This document shows, piece by piece, positions 58,735 through 64,000 of a stretch of DNA of 64,000 bases. Location: assembly GCF_000325705.1 (NCBI RefSeq), contig NC_019904.1, positions 1,620,001 to 1,684,000 of the forward strand. The letters run 5' to 3'. The stretch is from Echinicola vietnamensis DSM 17526 (GTDB taxonomy: Bacteria; Bacteroidota; Bacteroidia; Cytophagales; Cyclobacteriaceae). How positions within the stretch are numbered: the first letter of the stretch is position 1; each line of letters opens with the position of its first letter. The translations under genes and the position numbers were made by a program. The notes under the pieces are model-generated. The model was not told the DNA's origin. It was given only the letters and a program-made list of their open reading frames with translations, and searched no databases.

Positions 58735-60537
58735 TCAGTCTCCGAATTCTCCAGCCAGTACATATTCTTCCAGTGCTGGTCTTTCTGTATGTCCTCTCAA
58801 ATATTTCTCGATCATCAAGCTGGCTGTGCTGGCAGCTGCTCGTCCTCCCCAGCCTGCGTTTTCTACGTAAACGGCAATGGCAATTTTGGGATCCTCCTTG
58901 GGGGCAAATGCCACGAAAACAGAGTGGTCTTCCCCATGAGGATTTTGCGCTGTTCCGGTTTTCCCTGCAATGGTGATGTCCTTGATGATTGCCCTCATGG
59001 CCGTGCCATACAATGCTTCGGCCATGGCGTCGTGCACCATGTCGAAATGATGGGCTGATACGCCTACATCGTGTTTTGTGGTATATTCTTCTGGAATATT
59101 GTTCGGGTCACCGTTAATGGCCTTGATCAGATGTGGCGTGTAATAATAACCTTTGTTCGCAAAAATAGCCGCTAAATTGGCCATCTGAAGTGGCGTTACC
59201 AACATCTCTCCCTGCCCAATGGAGAGGGAATAAATCGTACTGTATTTCCAGCGTCCTTCTCCGTAAATTCTATTGTACAGCTGACTGGAAGGAACACTGC
59301 CACTATTCTCATATGGCAAATCCACACCAAGCTTATGGCCTAGGCCAAATTTCTCTACGGCCTCATGCCACTTGTCCAAACCGATTTGTGTATCGGTATA
59401 GGTGTTGGTGGAGACATCTTGGTTGATCATCTGCCGGAAAGCTTGATAATAGTATGGATTGCAGGAGTTACGTATAGCCCCGAAGAGGTTTACCGGACTC
59501 GGGTGATTGTGGCAAGCGACCAGTGCTTTGTTACAGGCAAAGGTAGTGTTTGGTGTCAAAATGCCCCATTGCAGGCCAATAAGCGACTGGACGACCTTAA
59601 AGATAGAACCTGGAGGATATTTGGCTTGAATAGGCCTGATGAAGAGTGGTTTGGTCGTGTCTGAAAGCAGCACATTATAGTTTTTGCTGTAGGCTGCCCC
59701 TGCCAAGAGGTTTGGGTCATACACTGGTGCAGAAATCATGGAGAGGATTTCACCGGTCTTTGGCTCGATGGCCACGACCGAGCCCCTTTTTCCCTTCATC
59801 AACTTTTCCCCGTACTTCTGTAATTGCAGGTCGATGGTGGACTGGAGGTTCAGCCCTGCCACGGAGGCAGTGTCCAATGCTCCGTTTTTAAAGGATCCTT
59901 TGTCTACGCCGCGTACATTGACCATTTTGTACTTGGCTCCTTTCTTTCCCCGAAGGATTTTTTCATAATAGGATTCCAGGCCGGAATGACCGATGTAGTC
60001 CCCTTGGCTGTAGTAGTGCATGGTGTCCCGTTCGAGTTGGCGGGGGACGATCTCTGCGATGTACCCTAGGGCACTGCCGGCAATGGAGTCGGGGTAGGCC
60101 CTGACGGACCTGGTCATGACGAAAAGGCCAGGGTAATCAATCAAGTAATCCTGGATTTTGGCAAAGTCCGTGGTGGAAATCTGCTTGATCAGTGGGGAGG
60201 GTTTTACCCAAGAGTATTTTTTGGCAGCAGTGTACCGCTCGATCAGCTTTTCTTTTTCGATCTGAAAGATATCGCAAAACTTTGCGGTATCCTCAATACT
60301 GAACTCCTGCGGTATGACCATAAGGTCAAACACCGGGTTGTTATGGACCAGAAGCTCATTATGGCGATCTGATATCAATCCCCTGTAAGGATAATCCACG
60401 ATTCGTTGGACTGCATTTCGTTCGGCACGCCTGAGGAAACTATCATCGACCACTTGGATCATAAAGAGTTTGGTCAGGAGAATTACCCCGACGATAATGA
60501 TCACGATGACGATGACACTGTGTCTATTTTCGTTCAT
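58735..60537 (-). CDS. mrdA: Penicillin-binding protein 2 (elongasome transpeptidase)
   Basis: A 600-residue class B PBP that cross-links peptidoglycan during elongation. An N-terminal membrane anchor (VIVIVIIIVGVILLTKLFMI) precedes the dimerisation domain and the transpeptidase domain: SxxK in YPPGSIFKVV, SxN in IRNSCNPYYYQAF, and KTG in IAGKTGTAQN. Length is normal. It starts directly after mreD, and its stop is one base from the rodA start. Confidence 0.97.
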   Translation of the reverse strand: MNENRHSVIVIVIIIVGVILLTKLFMIQVVDDSFLRRAERNAVQRIVDYPYRGLISDRHNELLVHNNPVFDLMVIPQEFSIEDTAKFCDIFQIEKEKLIERYTAAKKYSWVKPSPLIKQISTTDFAKIQDYLIDYPGLFVMTRSVRAYPDSIAGSALGYIAEIVPRQLERDTMHYYSQGDYIGHSGLESYYEKILRGKKGAKYKMVNVRGVDKGSFKNGALDTASVAGLNLQSTIDLQLQKYGEKLMKGKRGSVVAIEPKTGEILSMISAPVYDPNLLAGAAYSKNYNVLLSDTTKPLFIRPIQAKYPPGSIFKVVQSLIGLQWGILTPNTTFACNKALVACHNHPSPVNLFGAIRNSCNPYYYQAFRQMINQDVSTNTYTDTQIGLDKWHEAVEKFGLGHKLGVDLPYENSGSVPSSQLYNRIYGEGRWKYSTIYSLSIGQGEMLVTPLQMANLAAIFANKGYYYTPHLIKAINGDPNNIPEEYTTKHDVGVSAHHFDMVHDAMAEALYGTAMRAIIKDITIAGKTGTAQNPHGEDHSVFVAFAPKEDPKIAIAVYVENAGWGGRAAASTASLMIEKYLRGHTERPALEEYVLAGEFGD

Positions 60538-61059
60538 TTAAATGCCTCTCCTTTTCTTATAGAACAATACCTGAACGATCATTCCGATGATAAACGTAAA
60601 AACCGTGCTGCTAAGGGTTTTGTAAACCATTGGAATATACAAGGAAGTCCCCAGATTATCAATTAAGAAGAAAGTCAGGTGATGCAAAAGTATTAGCGGA
60701 ACGCTGTACATCAAAAACCAGCCCATACCCATGTTGAGGAGTGTGGGAGGGGTGTTGGAGTCATAGCCTCCCGTGGGTGTGATGACCGTAATCCATGGTT
60801 TTCTGAAAAAAGCCAACATGACGGCACTGGCCGTATGGATGCCCAGGCTGTCGTAAAAAATGTCGATTGAAAAGCCCAATACAAAAGCAATGACCATCAA
60901 GGGGATGGTTTTGATTTCGATGGGAAGCAATAGCAAGTAAATGACATACAGAAAACAAAAGGCCATGCCAAATAGTACCAAGTTTTTTAGGATCAAAACT
61001 TGAACGATAAAATAGAGAAAAATACCTCCGATAGAAGCGATGACTGTTCTACTATTCAT
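60538..61059 (-). CDS. mreD: Rod-shape-determining protein MreD
   Basis: A 173-residue inner-membrane protein with about five helices (IGGIFLYFIVQVLILKNLVL, then FGMAFCFLYVIYLLLLPI, IPLMVIAFVLGFSIDIFYDS). Identification rests on operon position between mreC and pbp2, length and topology; MreD is poorly conserved in sequence. Its start overlaps the mreC stop by 8 bp, implying coupling. Confidence 0.87.
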   Translation of the reverse strand: MNSRTVIASIGGIFLYFIVQVLILKNLVLFGMAFCFLYVIYLLLLPIEIKTIPLMVIAFVLGFSIDIFYDSLGIHTASAVMLAFFRKPWITVITPTGGYDSNTPPTLLNMGMGWFLMYSVPLILLHHLTFFLIDNLGTSLYIPMVYKTLSSTVFTFIIGMIVQVLFYKKRRGI

Positions 61060-61885
61060 TGACGATTTCGGTGATTTCCTGAAGCGAATCTAGTTCTGCT
61101 TCCCGATTGTTTTCTACTAAATATACATACGTGAGGGTGCTGAAATTTGCCGCCAAATCAATGGTGATATCCAGGTAATTGGTGTCTGTGCCATTGCTGA
61201 CCGAATCCACCGTTCCCACGAGGATTCCTTCAGGGAATACCGCATTGTATCCAGAAGTGACCACGGTATCGCCATGGGCTACCTGAACGTGTCTGGGGAC
61301 ATATTTTAGCTTGGCTTTTTGTGGGTTTTTACCATCCCATTGGGTAGACCCGAATACATCTGTTGCTCTTATTTTGGAGGAGACCAGGAGGTCTGTATGG
61401 AGTAAGGAGATGACCGAAGCATAATGCCGGCTGACTCCTTTTACACGCCCGACGATACCATCTCCGTTAAAGACGCCCATGCCTTCCTTGATGCCATCTT
61501 CAGCACCTCGGTTTAGCGTGATGTGGTTATTCCTCAGGTTGATGGAGTTGTTGATGACTTTGGCGGACCTAAAATCATAGGTGCTCTCCATCAGGCTGTC
61601 CAGCGGGATGTTGACACTGTCTTTGACAGGGCTGAGGTTTGCCAGCTGCTTCATCAGCAAGGCATTCTTTTTCGCCAGTTCCTCATTGGATCTGCCCAAG
61701 GTGAAGTACTCCGTAAAATTATCTTTGGTACTGAGAAATGCTCCGGTAAAGCTATTCGAACTATTGAAGAAGACGGCCCCTTGCGGTGAATTATAAGAAA
61801 CGATCAACCAAATGGCGACAGTTTCCAAGGTGACAAACAGCAAGAAGGCCCTTATACTATATAGAAATAATAAAATGCGTTGCAT
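61052..61885 (-). CDS. mreC: Rod-shape-determining protein MreC
   Basis: A 277-residue bitopic protein: one N-terminal membrane helix (AFLLFVTLETVAIWLIV), a coiled-coil segment (SNEELAKKNALLMKQLANL), then the beta-barrel periplasmic domain (NHITLNRGAEDGIKEGMGVF, GIVGRVKGVSRHYASVISLL). It joins the cytoplasmic MreB filament to PBP2/RodA. It begins 7 bp after mreB and overlaps mreD. Confidence 0.94.
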   Translation of the reverse strand: MQRILLFLYSIRAFLLFVTLETVAIWLIVSYNSPQGAVFFNSSNSFTGAFLSTKDNFTEYFTLGRSNEELAKKNALLMKQLANLSPVKDSVNIPLDSLMESTYDFRSAKVINNSINLRNNHITLNRGAEDGIKEGMGVFNGDGIVGRVKGVSRHYASVISLLHTDLLVSSKIRATDVFGSTQWDGKNPQKAKLKYVPRHVQVAHGDTVVTSGYNAVFPEGILVGTVDSVSNGTDTNYLDITIDLAANFSTLTYVYLVENNREAELDSLQEITEIVNE

Positions 61886-61892
61886 TCAGTCA

Positions 61893-62921
61893 TCAGGTCA
61901 TCAGCACGGTTCGGAAACTATTTATGTTTTTCAGGGCAGTGCCTGTTCCTCGCACTACCGCTCTTAGCGGGTCCTCGGCGATATGAATGGGCAGCTTGGT
62001 CTTTTGATGAAGCCTTCTGTCCAAACCTTTAAGAAGCGCACCCCCGCCGGTCAAGTGAATGCCATTGTCATAAATATCGGCAGATAGCTCCGGGGGAGCA
62101 ATTTCCAAGGCCTTTAGGACAGCTTCTTCGATCTTAGAGACGGACTTATCGAGTGCAAAGGCTATTTCAGAATAGGAAACTTTGATCACTTTTGGAATGC
62201 CGGTCATCAGGTCACGACCACGGATTTCATAATCCTCCGGTGCGTCGTCAAGCTCTGTAAGGGCAGACCCAATGGCAATCTTTACCTTTTCGGCAGAGCG
62301 CTCGCCGATCAGCAAGTTGTGCTGCCTCCTCATATAATCCAAGATGTCCTTGGTGAAGGTATCGCCCGCTACCCTGATGGATTGGTCGGCGACGATGCCG
62401 GAAAGGGCTATCAAGGCAATTTCAGTGGTACCCCCACCGATATCCACGATCATTGATCCCATGGGCTTTTCTATATCGATACCGATACCAATGGCCGCGG
62501 CAATAGGTTCGTATACCATGTACACTTCCTTGGCACCGGCATGTTCGGCCGAGTCCCGTACCGCTCTTTTCTCTACTTCTGTAATCCCCGAGGGAATACA
62601 AATGACCATCCGATGAGATTGGGGAAACATTCCCTTTTTATGCCCGGGGATCATTTTGATCAGGCCACGGATCATTTGTTCCGCCGCGTAAAAGTCAGCG
62701 ATCACACCGTCTTTAAGCGGGCGGACAGTTTTAATGTTTTCATGCGTTTTTTCATGCATGTTCATGGCTTCCCTTCCCACAGCCAATATCCTGTTGCTGG
62801 ACTTGTCAATGGCTATAATGGAAGGCTCATCCACTACAATTTTTTCTTTATGAATTATAAGGGTATTTGCAGTACCTAAATCTATTGCTATATCACTTGA
62901 GAAAAAGTCAAATAATCCCAT
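61893..62921 (-). CDS. mreB: Rod-shape-determining protein MreB
   Basis: A 342-residue actin-like ATPase that directs lateral wall synthesis. Actin phosphate motifs are IAIDLGTANTLI near the N-terminus and IVDIGGGTTEIALIALSGIV; the adenosine motif is LTGGGALLKGLDRR. The length fits. It is the first gene of the operon mreB-mreC-mreD-mrdA-rodA; a candidate -7 element lies 83-90 bp upstream (63004-63011). Confidence 0.98.
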   Translation of the reverse strand: MGLFDFFSSDIAIDLGTANTLIIHKEKIVVDEPSIIAIDKSSNRILAVGREAMNMHEKTHENIKTVRPLKDGVIADFYAAEQMIRGLIKMIPGHKKGMFPQSHRMVICIPSGITEVEKRAVRDSAEHAGAKEVYMVYEPIAAAIGIGIDIEKPMGSMIVDIGGGTTEIALIALSGIVADQSIRVAGDTFTKDILDYMRRQHNLLIGERSAEKVKIAIGSALTELDDAPEDYEIRGRDLMTGIPKVIKVSYSEIAFALDKSVSKIEEAVLKALEIAPPELSADIYDNGIHLTGGGALLKGLDRRLHQKTKLPIHIAEDPLRAVVRGTGTALKNINSFRTVLMT

Positions 62922-63003
62922 CCTGGTAGTTTTACTTAGAATTTACGTTTGAGTTGATCGTTTAAAGTTAGCATTAACAATGCTTAAATAAAACGAGGGA
63001 CGA

Positions 63004-63011
63004 CAAAATTA
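63004..63011 (-). promoter_or_regulatory. Candidate -7 element of the mre operon
   Basis: TAATTTTG on the minus strand matches TAnnTTTG. No clear TTTG -33 partner. Confidence 0.35.
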
Positions 63012-63345
63012 TTACCTTAATTTGGATTTCTAATAGTGACCACTGACTTTTTTTAAGTCACTTGCACAGAGATACAAACAGCCTTGATACCAAAGCCCAC
63101 TTGAAGCAGGATAATAATTGATTTTTGGGTGATGCCAGATTGTCGAACCAAGCTTTGGCCACAACAAGCAAAAAACAGTCCAATTGTGTGTTTGGCCTGT
63201 TATTTTCCTAGAGTCAAGCCCGGTTGCCTAACGGCATGAGGGGCATTCAAAATGTGCATCTCATCAATCCACATTTCAAATGCGGATTAGATGGTGAGTG
63301 GCCTTACTGTAGGAAGGTCGTTACAAATCTCTACCCGTCAATGGC

Positions 63346-63378
63346 ACAAAAAAAATCCCCAGCAATTCTGCTGGGGAT
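63346..63378 (-). terminator. Terminator of purH
   Basis: A 10-bp perfect stem ATCCCCAGCA / TGCTGGGGAT with a 4-nt loop, followed on the minus strand by a T-run, 26 bp after the purH stop. Confidence 0.85.
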
Positions 63379-63403
63379 TGGAAAACTATTGTAGCGGGAT
63401 AGT

Positions 63404-64000
63404 TTAATGTTTGAAGTGCCTTACACCCGTCATCACCATGCTCATGCCCACCTTGTCGCAGTAGTCGATGCTGTCTTGGTCTTTGATGGATCCACCGGGT
63501 TGTACCACGGCGGCGACGCCTTCTTTGGAGGCGATTTCCACACAGTCTGGGAACGGGAAGAACGCATCGGATGCCATTACGGATCCTTTCAGGTCGAAAC
63601 CAAATGATTTGGCCTTCTCGATGGCCTGCTTTAGTGCGTCCACTCGGGAGGTCTGGCCTACACCACTGGCAAACAATTGATCTTTATTGCTCAGCACGAT
63701 GGTGTTGGATTTGGTATGCTTGCAGACCTTCGCCGCAAATACCAGTGCGTCTTTTTGCTCGTCAGTAGGGACGACTTTGGTCGCGACCTTGAAATCGTCT
63801 TTGGTTTCGGTGGCCAAGTCTTTGTCCTGCTCGATGATACCGTTAAGCAATGTTTTGATCTGCTTGGTGCCGCCGACACTGGTTTTTTGTACCAGCAAAA
63901 TCCTGTTTTTCTTGCCTTTCAGCACTTCCAGGGCATCCTCGTCAAAAGCAGGGGCGATCAAGACCTCAAAGAAAAGGCTGTGCATTTCTTCAGCGGCTGC
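63404..64000 (-). CDS. purH: Bifunctional AICAR transformylase/IMP cyclohydrolase, C-terminal part (5' end outside window)
   Basis: The last 198 codons of PurH, the final two steps of IMP synthesis. The C-terminal AICAR transformylase domain is recognised by FFEVLIAPAFDEDALEVL, KHTKSNTIVLSNKDQLFASG, GQTSRVDALKQAI, and SDAFFPFPDCVEIASKEGVA, ending SMVMTGVRHFKH. The frame continues without a break past position 64000. The full protein in this family is about 510 residues. It is followed by a terminator. Confidence 0.96.
   Translation of the reverse strand, partial: AAAEEMHSLFFEVLIAPAFDEDALEVLKGKKNRILLVQKTSVGGTKQIKTLLNGIIEQDKDLATETKDDFKVATKVVPTDEQKDALVFAAKVCKHTKSNTIVLSNKDQLFASGVGQTSRVDALKQAIEKAKSFGFDLKGSVMASDAFFPFPDCVEIASKEGVAAVVQPGGSIKDQDSIDYCDKVGMSMVMTGVRHFKH

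Larger units (their letters stand above)
62922..63403. other. Intergenic region between mreB and purH
   Basis: No gene in 482 bp. On the minus strand it holds a TAATTTTG element (63004-63011) that may be the mreB promoter, and the purH terminator at 63346-63378. The middle part (63060-63340) has no recognisable feature; purH and mreB are close neighbours in many Bacteroidota. Confidence 0.5.

Noticed and set aside
1..64000. CRISPR arrays, tRNA or rRNA genes
   Set aside because: No regular short-repeat/spacer array, cloverleaf with a CCA-type end, or rRNA-like stretch was found by reading; the repeats seen are two-copy or three-copy elements.

Overview
The window looks like chromosome of a marine-type Bacteroidota, most likely a Cyclobacteriaceae relative (Echinicola, Cyclobacterium or Algoriphagus-like). 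The grounds are protein signatures (FISUMP and DUF4382 lipoproteins, the long SecA, the haao-kynU-kmo cluster), weak Shine-Dalgarno sequences, TAnnTTTG-type -7 elements, and gene order such as purH next to mreBCD-pbp2-rodA. Taxonomy is inference; no rRNA or tRNA gene was recognised.

Region 1 (1-1346) is the 3' end of a heavy-metal RND pump. Region 2 (1410-12130) is an AT-rich accessory island bounded by two direct copies of a 266-bp sequence that are about 90 % identical without gaps. From left to right it holds the wreck of a serine recombinase and its small companion ORF, another mobile-element fragment, a MerR-like/HEPN-like protein, and a Dam-type adenine methylase overlapping a three-domain protein (PD-(D/E)XK nuclease, DGQHR/DndB-like core, HEPN/Swt1-like tail). 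Then come a four-helix membrane protein, a second DGQHR protein, and a small ORF whose stop codon is supplied by an intact IS3-family element. The island ends with a TraB/TIKI-like protein and a winged-helix, membrane, coiled-coil protein. The methylase/DGQHR block is the best candidate for an undescribed restriction or anti-phage system: it has a modifying enzyme and a nuclease but none of the dnd or dpd modification genes.

Region 3 (12245-30729) is mostly housekeeping and small-enzyme genes. It contains a FISUMP lipoprotein and a tight six-gene operon of VOC, NTF2, RibD-like and DinB proteins (its first gene broken by an in-frame TGA) facing a GlxA-type regulator. It continues with S1/P1 nuclease, a secA-SPOR-amidohydrolase operon, dapF, a Tat/lipoprotein superoxide dismutase, a MazG-like protein, a DmpA-type peptidase, and a three-gene set with CreD preceded twice by nearly the same palindrome.

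Region 4 (31053-47832) carries a Tat-linked GMC oxidoreductase pair, a TetR regulator with two palindromes in its leader, and prmC and prfA. It also carries a kynurenine-pathway cluster (haao, kynU, kmo), DoxX, a sugar nucleotidyltransferase, and a PII-Amt ammonium module. Region 5 (47833-49059) is 1.2 kb of non-coding DNA rich in short repeats and hairpins.

Region 6 (49060-64000) has a DUF4382 lipoprotein, a chromate transporter with an IPNS-like oxygenase, recO, tdk, a 2Fe-2S ferredoxin, a sulfatase, the complete rod-shape operon mreB-mreC-mreD-pbp2-rodA, and the 3' part of purH at the edge.
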